Source: Vanilla planifolia (taxonomy: Eukaryota; Streptophyta; Magnoliopsida; Asparagales; Orchidaceae). Taken from it: a DNA stretch of 64,000 bases. Positions within the stretch are counted from its first letter, which is position 1; every line of letters begins with the position of its first letter. The stretch lies in assembly GCA_023846275.1 (NCBI GenBank), contig JAIUJO010000290.1, forward strand, positions 334,001 through 398,000, read 5' to 3'. Under the pieces are notes generated by a model. The model searched no databases. It was not told the origin of the DNA and worked only from the letters and a program-made list of their open reading frames with translations. The position numbers and the translations under genes were made by a program. Positions 33,151-46,400 of this stretch are shown in pieces.

Positions 33151-35782
33151 TAAAACAATAAAAAGGAAATTTCAATTGGATTGAGATGTTTGAGATGACT
33201 CCGATGATAATTGTTTTGTCTCGATTAGACTTTGTTTGAAATTACTAAAATTTAGCAAAGTAAAAATGCATAAAATATTGATAAAATACATTTTAATTAC
33301 AAAACAATATATATTAAAGTTCAAATAAGATAAATTAAAGTAGTATAGTATGACTAGATCAATGCATTGTAAATGTCACATGAGAGGAGAACAAGAGTTT
33401 CATGGCAACATAACCAAATCAATGTGATGACTTTGAGGAAAAGTGATAAATTGTAATGGTAAGTTAAATTCAAAGATACTAAGAAGTTTGAGTGTAATAT
33501 CCCTGATCATAAAATAAGGTATGAATTTAAATACCATGCAAAGTAATATAAACTCAATAAAAGAAAATATTGAAAAAGAAAAAGTGAGCTTTTAATTAGA
33601 TTATCCTCTCAACAATAATTTAACAACATTTATTTCATCTAAATGAGACCTTATTTGAAGTTATTAACAATTAAAAAATTAAATAAGTAATAATAATAAT
33701 AATATATTATTTTCTTATTTAGCAAATATATATTAAAGTTGAAATAATATAAATTGAAGTATTCCAATTTGACAAAATCTAAGAGCTTTAAAGGTTACAA
33801 TAGAAGAGATTTAGAGTTATATAAAAAGAGAACCAATTCAAGCAAAACATTTATAAAAAGGAGATAAATTATATGGGAAAGATGCATCATCATAAGATAC
33901 TAAGAAGTAGAGTGTGACATCTTTGAACATCAAATTAAGTGTAAATCAAAACATCTTATTAAGTGTGCCAAATATATAAACAAATATATTTAAAAAATAT
34001 AATAATAAATGTTTAATTTGATAGAACTATTCTAGATGTGTCAAACAAAGTTGTTTTTTCTCTAGCAGATCACATTTGAAATTTCTAAAAATTAACAAAA
34101 TAAATAAATATAAATAGTTATAATTTCTTTTACTTTTAAGTAAAAGTATTTTAAAGCAAAAATAATGTAAATTAAAGTAATTTAAAATTTAAAAATTAAG
34201 GAGATGTATACATCACATGAGAAGAGAATAAGAGTTTTGTAGTAATATAAGCAATTCAATGAAAAACATTTTAAAAAAATCTGATAAATTACATAAGAAA
34301 GTTGTGTTCAAGGATACTATAGATTTATGTGTAACATAATCAGTTCTTAAACTAGTGTTGATCTAAAATGTCTTATAAAACATACAAAAAAAGTATAAAA
34401 TAAAATATTAAGAATTTTGGAAGTTAATATTAATTTTGATAGAGCTCATTGTGATGAGTCTAATGACATTTTTTCATCTCCATCGAACCACAATTTGAAT
34501 GGTTGTGAATTAGCGAAGTAAATAAGCATAAATGCAAAAAAATTATTATTTTAACACTAAAAAATTTTATGGTAAAGCAAAAAAGAGTTAATTTGATGCA
34601 ATGTAATATGCAAAAAACAAAGTGGTGTAAAGGTTAAATGAGAAGAGATTTATAGGTTCGTAGTAATATAACCAACCCAATGAAGAAAAATTAAAGAAAT
34701 ATGATAAATTGTATGAGAAAATTTCATTTCAAGATACTAAGGATATAGCATAACAACCTCAATTATCAAATCAGATACAAGTCAAAATAGTTTGTAAAAC
34801 ATATGAAATCAATGGAAATGAACTACTTAAAAAATATAAGATGAATATTTAAATTGATGGAGTTTGTTAAGATGAGTCCAAAAATAATTTTTCTCCAACA
34901 TACCTCGTTTTAAATTTCCACAAATTTTCAATGTAAACAAGTATAAAAGATAATAATTTTTTAGTATTAAATATTACTATATATAAGCTAAAATGAGATA
35001 AATTGAAACAATGTAATATTACCAAATTAAGGCATTGTAATTATCAAAAAAGCGGAAAAGTGGTATTCTATAATCATATAATTAATTCAATGCAAAACAA
35101 TTGGGAAAATAAGATGAATTATATAGGAAAGTTTATTTCTAAGATACTAAGGATATCATTTGTAGTATCTTCTATTGTTAAAGCACTTATAAATTGAAAA
35201 CTCCTTGCAAAGCATGCCAAAATCATAGAAAATAAAATATTTAAAATTATAAATAATAATAGAAGGTATGAATCCAACTCTATTTGTTTTGTCTCGATTA
35301 GACCTTCCATCGAATATTATTTCATGCCATCAAAATATATATTAAAGAAAAAGTGAGATAAATTAAGATAATATAACATAAGAAAATCAGAGCAATATAG
35401 AAGTTACACAAGAAAAGGTTTGAAGTTATATAATAGTATAACTAAGTTAAAGCAAACTTTTTGAGAAATTGGGTAAATTATATTAGAATGCTACATTGAA
35501 AGATATTATGGAGATCTAGTATAAATTTGTTTAATATCAAAATCAGGTCCAAGAAAAAAAACCTTATAAAGCATACAAAAATCATATAAAATTAAATATT
35601 TAAAAATATAATGCGGGTTATTTAATTTGATAGAAATGCTCAAGATGAGTCCAACAACATTTAATTTGTTTTGATCTGACATTATTTGGAATTACTAGAA
35701 ATTACAAAAGTAAATAAAGATAAATAATTATTTTAAGATTAAGTAAATATGCATGAAAGCTAAAATGAGATAAACTGAAGCA

Positions 35783-35824
35783 ATGTATTATAATAAAATC
35801 TAAATGTATTATAATAAAATCTAA
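35783..35824. repeat. Perfect 21-bp tandem duplication in a satellite unit
   Basis: A 21-bp string starting ATGTATTATAATAAAATC is repeated exactly (35,783-35,803 and 35,804-35,824). Since neighbouring units differ widely, exact identity implies a recent event. Confidence 0.95.
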
Positions 35825-36309
35825 GCAATGTATAGGTTGCTCAAATTATATTTTCATAGCAATATAACTAAATTGAAGTAAAAAATTTGATGAAATGAGA
35901 TAAATCATGCAAGAAATTTGCATTCCACGAGACTAATAAGATTGAGGGTAATATTCTTGATTGTGAAATCAATTATAAATCTAAATATGTCTAACAATAA
36001 GCTAAACTTAGAAATATAAAATATTTAAATGTTAAAAATGAATGTTATATCTAATAGAGCTCATTGAGAGTAGACTATCACATTTGTTTTACCTTTATAG
36101 TGTCTCGTTTAGAATATTATGGATCACCAAACTAAATAGGCTTAAATAATAACAAAATTAATTTTAAGATAATATATATTTATAGCTAAAATAGAATAAA
36201 TGAAAAAAATCTAATTTAATCAAGGAACCTAAAGGTTATATAAGAGTGCATTTAAATTTACGAAATAATACAACAAAATCATAAACAATTGTAAATATAT
36301 AAGAAACAT

Positions 36310-37294
36310 TATACTCAAATACATGATCCCATTAGTATGATTTGATAATTTAGATATTTTAGTTCATATATGCTTTGATAATTGAGTATCCTAGAGTAAA
36401 GTTTTCACATAATATGTCATTTACTCAAATTTTTATCTTTCGTTTTGCTATATTACCAAGCAATCCTAAATCTCTTCTTATGAGACTTTTACATCTCTTT
36501 GATTTAGTTTTATTATATTGCATTGACTTGCTCTTTTTGATGTTTAATATATATTTACTTAACATTAAAATAATAATATATTATTATTTATGAGTATTTT
36601 TTTGTAATTTGCATTAACATGCAATGATGTCCAACTAAGTTGAAATAATTATCATTATATTCATCTTAATAAGTTTTATTAAATTAAAACATTATTTTTA
36701 CATTTTTTAAAAAATATTTTATTTTCTAAAGTATTTTCATGCTTTATGATTGATGTTGATATGGATGAAGTTCATGGTGTCTTGAAGTGTATCTTTCCTA
36801 TACAAATTAGCTCACTTTATTCAATTTTTTTCTTTGATTTTCTTACAATATTCTGTAACTATAGATCTTCTCTCATGTGTACTTTATGTGCCTTTGGTTT
36901 AGTTATATTAAATTTCTTCAAGTTATCTTATTTTATCTTTAATATTTATTTGCTAAACATTAGAATATTAATTTATTATTATTTATGTTTATTTATATTT
37001 ATAATTCTCAATAATTCATAATGTGATCTAATCTTGATGAAACAAACGTTGTTGCAACCATTCCTATGCTTTTAGAGATATTTTGACCTATGTAATTTGA
37101 CAATTGAAAATGTTACAGTTGTTCTCCTTATTATCTTAGAATAAAATTTTTCTTTGAAAATTTATCTTAATAATTCAAATTTTTTGCATTCGTTTGTTCA
37201 TATTACTACGTGTCTCTAAATATGCTCTTCTATTATCTTATAATTGTTTTGATTTGGTCGTATTAAATTGCCTAAATTAATCTATAATTAGTTT

Positions 37295-37332
<38 letters not shown>

Positions 37333-37930
37333 TTATATATATATTTTAAATACTTTATTCTCTATGATTTTAGCATACTTCATAAGATATTTGGATACAT
37401 AAATCATTTGATGATCAAGAAAGGTATAATAGATCATTTTAGTAATCTAGAGTGTTGTAATCTGTACATTATATTTTATTTATATTGGCAATTTGTAATA
37501 ATTCTAAAGAAAGTCTTATTAAGTCATCTTGATGTGCTTTATTTAATTAAATATTTTAATTTTATAATTTAAATAATTTTGTTTTTATAATTTGGCATGT
37601 TTTATGAGAAAAAGCAATTTGTATCAAATTTGAAGATATATAATGTTACATTCAATCCACTTAGTATCATGGAATACAACTTTCTTATACATTTAATCAT
37701 ATTTCTTTAAATTTTTTTTTATTTGGTTATACTACTATAAAACTTTAATGCTCATCTCATGTCGGCTTTGCATTGCTTTTATTTGATTGAATTTATCTAG
37801 AATATATTTAGATTTGATTGATATTAAAATCATAAATTGTTATTATTATTCATATTTAATTTGGTAACTCATTGTAATTCCAAATAATGTATTATGTAGA
37901 CAAAACAAAGATCATAAGAGTTAACTCAAT
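36310..37930 (-). repeat. Satellite, block S4, reverse orientation, ~4 units
   Basis: Landmarks appear as reverse complements: TTTTGCTATATTACCAAGCA, TCTTCTTATGAGACTTTTAC, TTTAGTTTTATTATATTGCA, TTTAATATATATTTACTTAA, then ATGATGTCCAACTAAGTTGA. The pattern repeats near 36,850, 37,200 and 37,700. The left border (36,300-36,370) and right border (about 37,930) are abrupt. A (TA)n expansion is present at 37,297. Confidence 0.88.
37297..37328. repeat. (AT)16 microsatellite within a reverse satellite unit
   Basis: A perfect AT run of 32 bp is followed by GTATTTATATATATATTTTA. It lies just left of TTTAAATACTTTATTCTCTA, so its position relative to neighbouring landmarks places it in or next to the ATATAT core of the unit read in reverse. 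Confidence 0.9.
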
Positions 37931-39671
37931 GTGCTTTCCAAGACAAAATTAAAAATGAATAATATTAAGAAATTAGGTAAAGTTTGTTGGATACTTGTTT
38001 TCTTAAACAGTAAGTAGATGGAGTGTAAGCTCATGACATATAAGTTAAGTAAGAATCAAAATGTATCATAAAGTATGCCAAAATTTAAAAAATTAAAATA
38101 TTTAAAAAAAGAAATGGCTTTTCTTATTTGATAGAACCATGTTTTGTTTTACAAAGAGTTACCAAAGGAAATAAGTATAAAGAGTAATAATTTACTACTT
38201 TAATGTTAAGTAAATATATATTAAAGTTGAATAGCAATAAATTAAAATGTTAAAATACATCCAAATCAAAATGTTGTGAAGGTCATAAGAGAGGAGAATT
38301 AGATTTTCATAGTAACATAAAAAACTTAAAAATAAAAATCTAAAGAAATGAGATATATTGTTCAAGAAAGTTACATTCTTAGAGACTAATGAGATAAAAT
38401 GTAATATATTGGATCATCAAATTAGGTGCAACAATAAATTTCTCACTGTATTAGAAAACCCTCAAACCTTTTTAAAATAATGAAAAAAATAAAAAATTAA
38501 ATTGGATATAGCTTATTGGGATGAGTGTAATAAAATTTGTTTCCTCTTAATTTGATCTTCTTATAATTGTTGTGAGTTGGCTAAGTAAAGATGTAAAATA
38601 ATCATAAATTTTTACTTTAAAGTTAAACAAATATACATCAAAGTTGAAATGAGATATATTGAGGTAATGCAGTATAACAAAGTAATTGTGATGTAATAGT
38701 TACATAATAGAAGATTTAAAGGTACATCATAATATTAAAAAAAATCAAATCTAAAAATTTCAATAAATAAGATAAATTATATTAGAAAGTTTCCTTGTAA
38801 GATATAACAGGGATCTAGTGTAACACCCTCAATCATCAACTCATATATAAATAAAAATAACTCATAAAATATTTTAAACTAAAAAATAAAATACATAAAA
38901 ATAGAATTTAATATTTAATTAGATAGACATCTCGAGATGAATCCAATCGTGTTTGCAACATCTCAATTGGACCACATTTGGAATTATTACAAATTTCCAA
39001 ATCATATAAGAATGAATAACAAGAAACTATTGTTTTAATAATAATGTAATTTGAAACTAGTGCCTACAGAAGGCCACATCAAGTAGATATGGAGTTATAT
39101 AATAATATAACCAAATAAAAGTAAAAGAAAATTGATGAAACTTGATATGTTATACATGAAAATTATATTTTATGATATTATGTAGATCAAGTGGAACCCC
39201 CTTGATTGTCAAACCATGTATGAAAGCTAATGTCTCTCAAAACAAGATAAAACATGAGAAAAAATAAAAAATTGGAAATAAAAATTTAATTACATAGAGC
39301 TCATCGAGAGAATTCAAATGTCATTTTTTCTTGTCGATTGGGTCTCATATGGAATTACGATCAATAAAAAAAAATTAAAAAGAATAAATAAACATAAATT
39401 ACTACTTTTATGTAAGTTAAATATATATTATATAGAAAATAACTAAATTGAAACAAATTTATATAACCAAATAAAAAAATATAAAGGTTAAATGAGTGGA
39501 GAATTTGTATTTCATTGTAATATTAGAAAACCATAGTAAAGTATTTTGATAAATGTGATAAATTATGACAAGCACTAAGGAGATATACCACGATATCCTC
39601 GATCATCAAATAAGGTATGAATAAAAATGTGTTGTAAAGTTATCCAAACCATAGAAAATAAAATATTTAAA

Positions 39672-39775
39672 AATGTAAAATGAGTTTAACAATGTTTGTT
39701 TCATCTATGAAATTTTAATTGCACAAAGGTCATCAAAATGTGTTCAACTATATTTGTTTCATCACGATTGGACAT
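39672..39775 (+). repeat. Internal partial duplication including dyad 2
   Basis: The dyad 2 phrase occurs twice about 80 bp apart in one unit: GAGTTTAACAATGTTTGTTT with CATCTATGAA, then GTGTTCAACTATATTTGTTT with CATCACGATT. The preceding AAATTTTAATTGCACAAAGG separates them. It is another local duplication with an end at a dyad. Confidence 0.7.
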
Positions 39776-41993
39776 CATTTGGAATCACAAGAATTACTAA
39801 ATTAAATAAAAAAAAATATTATTATTATTTTAAAATTAAGTAAAAATATATACTATTACTATAATGAGATAAATTAAAGAAATTCAATATAACATAATCA
39901 TAGCAATTTAAACATCACATAATAAGATTTTTAGAGTTACATAGTAATATAACCAAATAAAAACAAAACATTTGAAGAAATATGATAAGTTATGTTAGAA
40001 AGTAGGTTTCAAAGATACTAAGAAAATTGATTGTTAAATCCCTGGTCATCATAATGTATGAAACAAAGGATTTGAAAAAGTGTGCAAAACCTATAGAGAA
40101 TAAATTAATTCAAAATATATGAATGAATATCAAATTTGATGGACCTTGCCAAGATAAGCCAAATGATGCATATTTCATTTTGATCAAATCTCATTTGTAA
40201 ATATTATGAATTACCAATCAAAATAAGAAAAAGTAACAACAAAGTTTATTTTAAGATTAAGTAAATATTTATTAGAGTTAAATTGAAATAAGTTGAAGCA
40301 ATGAAATCTTACCAAATGAAAGAAATGTAAAGGTTATAAAAAAAAGATTTCAGGTAACATAGTAATATACTAAAATTAATTAAAAAAATTGTAGAAATTA
40401 GAAATTGCATTAGACAGATGCATTCAAAGATACTTAGAGATCAGGTTTAACATCCTCGATCATTAAATCGTGTATGAATAAAGTTTTTTTTGAAAAATTG
40501 TCTGCAAACAAAAAAATTAAAAAAATATAAAGGTTAATATTTAATTTAATTTTTCTTATTGAAATCAATTCAATGGCATTTATTTTATATCAATTGGATC
40601 TTGTTTAGAGCTATTATTAATTTCAAAAGTAACTGAGGCTAGATAATTATAAATTCTTTTTTAATAATAAGTTAATACATGTTAAAGTATAAATGAGATA
40701 AATGAAAGTAAATTTAACCTAATAAAAATTCTATAAGGTTACTTGATAGGAGAATTAGAGTTTCATAGTAAAATTACTAAAGTTTCAAAAGGAAATAAAC
40801 TATACTCTAAAGTTGCTTTGCAAGTTATTGAGAGGAATGAATATAATATTCGTGGTTGTCAAATCAACTATGAATTAAAGATATGTGATAAAGCATGATA
40901 AACATAACAAAAATAAAGTATTTAAAAAATTAGAAATAAATATTTAATTTGATAGGAATCATTGAGACAAGCTCAATTTCAGTTATTTAAAAAATGGACA
41001 AAACTTGTCAAGAATAGTGCAACAACATTTGTTTTATTTTTTTACACTTTGTTCAAAGTTATAATGAATTACCAGAGTAGTTGTGCATAAGTAAAAAATG
41101 TTATAATTTTAGAATTAATTAATATATTTTAAAGTGGTAATGAGAAAAATAAAAGAATGTAATACAAGTAAAGCAAAGCAATGTAAGCATTACATAAGAA
41201 GAGAACTAGAATTTATTAAAATATAAAAAAATCAAATAAAAAATATTAAAAAAATGGAATAAATTATTAGAATAGTTGTATTCCAATATGCTAAGGAGAT
41301 TGAGTCAACCATACTAGATCATAAAAAAATCTACAAATAGAGTTTTATCTTAAAGTGTACTAAAGCTCAAGAAAAAATATTAAAAAAATATAAAATGAAT
41401 TTTAAATTTCATAGAGCTCGATTGTATCAGTTAAATGTATTTTTTGTCTTCATTACATCTTATATAAAATTACTTTAAATCTACTAAATAAAAAACATAA
41501 ATAATAAAAATAATGGTTTAAATATTAAATAAATAAATATTATAAATGAAAGAAGAGAAATAGAAACAATATCATATATCAAAATTAAAGAGTTATAAAA
41601 GTTAGATAAGCTGAGAGTTTGAGTTATAAGGTAATGAATCAAATCGAAGTAGAAAATTTGAAAAATAGCATAAATTCAATATGAAGGTTACATTATAAGT
41701 TATAAAGGAGAACATGTGTAACAACCTTAGTGGCCATATCATATAAAAGATATTTATGGTCACATCATCAATCACCTAATTTGGTATGAATAGAATTATC
41801 TCGTAAGGAATACAAAAATACTCAACAGTAAACTATTAAAAAGAAATATAAAAATAAATATTTAATTAGATAAAACTTATTGAGATGAGTCCAATGTCAT
41901 TTATTTTATTTCGATTGGACGACATTGAATATTATAATGAATTAGAAGATTAGGAAAGTAGAAAAAATAATAGATTATTATTTTAATATTAAG

Positions 41994-42036
41994 TATACAT
42001 ACATACATATATATATATATATTTATATTTATATTT
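41994..42036. repeat. TA/CATA microsatellite in a satellite unit
   Basis: TATACATACATACATATATA leads into a TA run and TTTATATTTATATTTAAG. It sits directly after TTTTAATATTAAG, i.e. exactly at the unit's AAATATATATT core, as do the TA runs at 27,942 and probably 37,297. Confidence 0.9.
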
Positions 42037-43474
42037 AAGTTGAAATAAGACATATTTTAGCAATATAATAAAACCAAATCAATGGGATGTAGATGTCAAA
42101 CAAGAGTAGAGTTAGAATTCCAGTAATATAACCAAATCAATAAAAAAACTTTAAAAGGAAAAGATTGGCAAAATTACATAAGAAGATACCATGTAGATCG
42201 AGTGTAACATCAGTTGTAAAATAAAAAAAAATAAAAGGTCTCAAATGATGTGCAAAACATTAGAAAAAATGTATCAAGTTATAAAAATTAAAATTTTATG
42301 AAATAGAGCTAGTAAAGACAAATCAAAGGATGTTTGTTGCTTCTCAATCACACGTCATTTAGAATTATTATAATTTACTAGACCAAATATGTACAAATAA
42401 TATGGAATTATTATTTTAATATATATTGTATACATATTAAAGTGGAATGACATAAATTGTAGCAATTTAATATATCCAAACAAAAATGATGTAAAGGCCA
42501 TATGAAAATAGATTTAGAGTTATATAGCAATATATCTAAATTGAAGCAAAAAATTTAAAGAAAAGAGATAACTTGTAAAGGAAAGCTGTACTCTTTGATA
42601 GAAAGGAGATTGAGTTAACATCATTGATTGTTAGTTGAAGTAAAAATTCAAAATCCTCATAAAGCATGCAAAAGATTTTAAAAAAAAATATTCAAAAGAT
42701 AAAATTAAATATTTCATTGGATGGAGATGCAAAGTTTGAAGTAATGTGATTTAGAGGAACCATATACAACCAAATATAAGCAAAAACTTTGAAGAAATTA
42801 TAGAACAATTTATTAAAAAGGTATATTCCAAGATACTAAAAAGAAAAGAATTAATAAACTGAATTATAAAATGTAGGACAAATTAAAATATCTCATAAAT
42901 AATACCAAAGCTTTAGAAAATAAATATTTAATAAGATAAAACCTCTACAGTTGAGTCTAATGACGTTTGTTTTGTCCAGATTAGAATTGTTTGGAATAGT
43001 TCTAAATTATCAAAGTAAATATGCATAAAAAATAACAATAATATATTTTTTTAATTTATTTTAAATATTTATTAAGGTTGAAATTGTATAAATTAGAGTA
43101 ATGCATTATTACCAAATAAAAGAGATGTTAAGCTCACATGAAAGGATATTTAGAGATACATAGTAATATAAGAATTTTGAAATAAAAAAAAATGAAAAAA
43201 TGAGATAAATTACATGAAAAATTTGCATTTAAAAATATTATATACATTAAGTGTAAGATTCTTGATAGTCAATTAAGGCATTAATTAAAATATTGTTTAA
43301 AGCACATCAAAGCATTAAAAAGAAAAATATTTAGAAATATAATAAAGAATTTTTTAGTTGAAAAAAGCTAGGAGAGTTGAGTTCAATGATACAATATTTT
43401 GTGTCCATTGAAGCTCATTAGGAGTTATAGCTAATTACCAAAGTAAATAATTATAAATAATAAAAGAACTTTTT

Positions 43475-46400
43475 TTGCCTTATTTTATGCATCTCTACTT
43501 TTGCAATTCACAGTTACTTTAAAGGAGGTCTGCTAGAGATGAAACAAACATTGTTGAACTCATCTAGATGAATTGTCTCCATATAAAAAAATAATTTATT
43601 TATTTATATCTATTTTTAAAATTTTTGTATTTTTCAATGCTTTAATAGTCATATTGATTCATGATTGATTTGACCATTGAGCATATTACACTCAATCTCC
43701 TTAGCATATCAAAATGCAACTTTCTTGCAAAATTTATCTCTTAATTTTAAATTTTTATCTGACTTGATTACATTACTATGTAACTCTAAATTGCCTCTCG
43801 TGAGACCTGCACATCATTATGACTTAGCTAAATTATATTACATCACATTAACTGATTTCAATTTTAATATGTATTTCTTTAACTTAAAAACAATAATTAA
43901 TTATTTCTTATCTTATTTAATATTGTATTTCATAGTAATTCTCAATAATGTTTGATTGAGATGAAATAAGCATTATTGAACTAGTTTTTATGTGGTATAT
44001 CCAATTAAATATAACGTTTAAATTTTATAAAAACATTTGTATGGCTTAGGCATGTTTTATGTGGTATACCTTGCAATGCAACTTTACTATATAAATTATC
44101 TTTTTTTTCTTAAAAATGTTAATTTTTATTTTGTTATATTACTATGTAAATCTAAATTTCTTATTTTTTGTCCATACATGACCTTGATTTGGTTACAATA
44201 CATTCTGTCAAATTATCTCATATAAGATTTATTTTATATTTACAAAATATTGTAAAACATGTTTTTTTTTATGTTTATTTTATTTGGTAATTCATAGCAA
44301 TTCCAAACGAAGTTTGAGCAAGACATAACAATATATTGGACTCATCTTTATGACCTCTATCAAATTAAATATTGATTTTTATATTTTAAATATTTTTTCT
44401 TATGGTTTGTTATGTTTTATGAGACAATTTAATTCCTATCTTAATTGATCATCGAGAATATCACACTGAATCTTCTTATTATATTTGAATGCAATTTTCT
44501 AGTATGATATTATTAGATTTTTTTAAAATTTTTTCTTAAATTTTGTTTTATTACTATGTAATTCTAAATATGCTCTGATGGTACCTACATATCACTTAAT
44601 TTTATGCTTATTTACTTAGGTACTTTTAAGTAAATCCAAATGAGTTCCAATAGAGAAGAAACGAATGTCATTAGACTCATATCAATGACCACTATCCAAT
44701 TATAAATTTATTTTGTAGATTTTGAAATGTTTTATCTTGTATGATTTTAAAATGATTTATAGCCCTTTTTCTTCAATCTAATTTTATGATAGAAGATGTT
44801 ATACTCAATCATCATTGTATCAGATAATGCACCTTTATATTGAAATTAATATCATTTATTCAAATTTTTTGCTTTGATTTGCTTATCTTGCAAAAAATCT
44901 CTAATTTTTCTCTCCTAATAACATTACAATATTTTGATTTTATAATATTTCATTACATTTATTAATCTTATTTAAGTCTTATTAAATATTTATTTAATGA
45001 TGAAGCAAAAACTTATTATTTATGCCTTTTTACAGTGTAATTCACTACAATTCCTAATATGGTTTATTCGAGATAAAATAAATGTTATTTTATTTTATTG
45101 GACTGAACTTCAAAAACTTGAAACTCATTTTTTGATTTTTTAGATATATTATTTTGTAATTTTTTTAGATTTTCTTAAAAGACATATCTATTTGTACCTA
45201 ATTTAATGCTCAAGGATGCTACTATATGTCTACTCTATATCAAGAAAAACAACTTTCTATTATAATTTATCTCACTTTCCTCACATTTTTTTTATTCCAT
45301 TATATTGTTAATTAGCTTTAAACCTCCTCTGCTGTGACCTTTACATCATTTTAATTTGCTTATAATACATTACTTAAATATATTGTATTTGTTATTTTTA
45401 ATATTTTATTTTTGAGGGTTTTAATACTTTTTGTGTAACATATCAATTCAATTAGGATTTCATGATTGAGGATGTTACACTAAATCTTTTTTATATCTTG
45501 GAATGCAAAATTTCCCATACAATTTATCTTATTTCTTTTTTTTGTTTGCTTTGTTTAGGTTATACTACTACGAAACACTACTCCTATAACTTGAACATTA
45601 CATCACTTTCTTTTTGCTATATTATAGTACTTTAATTTATTACATTTTAGTTTTAATTTATATTTATATTATATTAGGATTATAATTTATTTTTATTTGT
45701 ACTTATTTATTTTGGTAATTTTAAATAATTACAAATGATTTGGATATATTATATTTCTTTAATTTATCTCAGTTTATATTTAGCAATTATTTAATAAAAA
45801 AATTAAAAAAAATAATTTATTTTTTTATGCTTACCTAGTATGATAATTGATTATAATACCAAATAAGATCTGATGTGAAAGAAATAAATGTTATTAGTCT
45901 AGTATTAATAGGATCTACCAAATTAAATAATTATTCTTACATTCATTAATATTTTATTTTCTATTTTTTGTATATTTTTTGAATTTTGTTTATTTATATC
46001 ATAATTTACTATTGATGATATGTTATACATGATCTCCTCAATATCTTGTAATAAAATTTTATCATATATTTTATTTTAATATTTTAGTATTTTTACTTTA
46101 TTTTGTTATATTATGGTGTAGCTCAATCTCCTCTCATGAAATGTTTACATTTCTTTGATTTTTTATACCTAATTACCAAAATTATTCTTCTCTTTAGAAT
46201 ATTTTTAAAAAATTTTCTTGATATAAAAACAATACTTATTATTTATGCTTATCTAGTCTTATAACTCAGTAATTCCAAACAATGCCTGATTAAATAAAAA
46301 AATATCATTGGACTTGATAAATGTTACCTAATTAAATATTTTTTTTATTTTTTTATAAATTATTTTTTTTGTAGTGTTTCACTATTGTTTATAACAAATT

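Larger units (their letters stand above)
24055..36310 (+). repeat. ~420-bp satellite, block S3, forward, ~29 units
   Basis: This is the longest forward block. It starts within a unit at dyad 1 (GGAGATTGAGCATAACATCTTCGATC near 24,067) and continues in regular phase to about 36,300. Units differ from each other at many positions and by small indels, so the array is old or lacks recent homogenisation. Both copies of the ATATAACCAAATC-like landmark are often visible 58-62 bp apart (e.g. 28,051 and 28,111). A (TA)n expansion sits at 27,942. Internal mini-duplications lie near 33,040-33,150 and 35,783-35,824. No coding potential: open frames here reach only ~100 codons and are low in complexity. 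Confidence 0.9.
37930..43475 (+). repeat. ~420-bp satellite, block S5, forward, ~13 units
   Basis: Forward order returns with AGAATCAAAATGTATCATAA near 38,050 and runs to the AATTACCAAAGTAAATAATT phrase near 43,435, where it stops at the AT palindrome. The block includes shortened units: near 42,720 the dyad 2 region joins directly to the next unit's GTTGAAGTAATG-like start, deleting about 100 bp. A microsatellite lies at 41,994 and a duplication at 39,670-39,770. Confidence 0.9.

Noticed and set aside
43677-43955. Open frame of ~90 codons with a membrane-protein look in a reverse satellite unit
   Set aside because: Phe/Ile/Leu/Tyr-rich translation is expected from A+T-rich satellite. Similar short frames occur at matching places in other units, and none is conserved.
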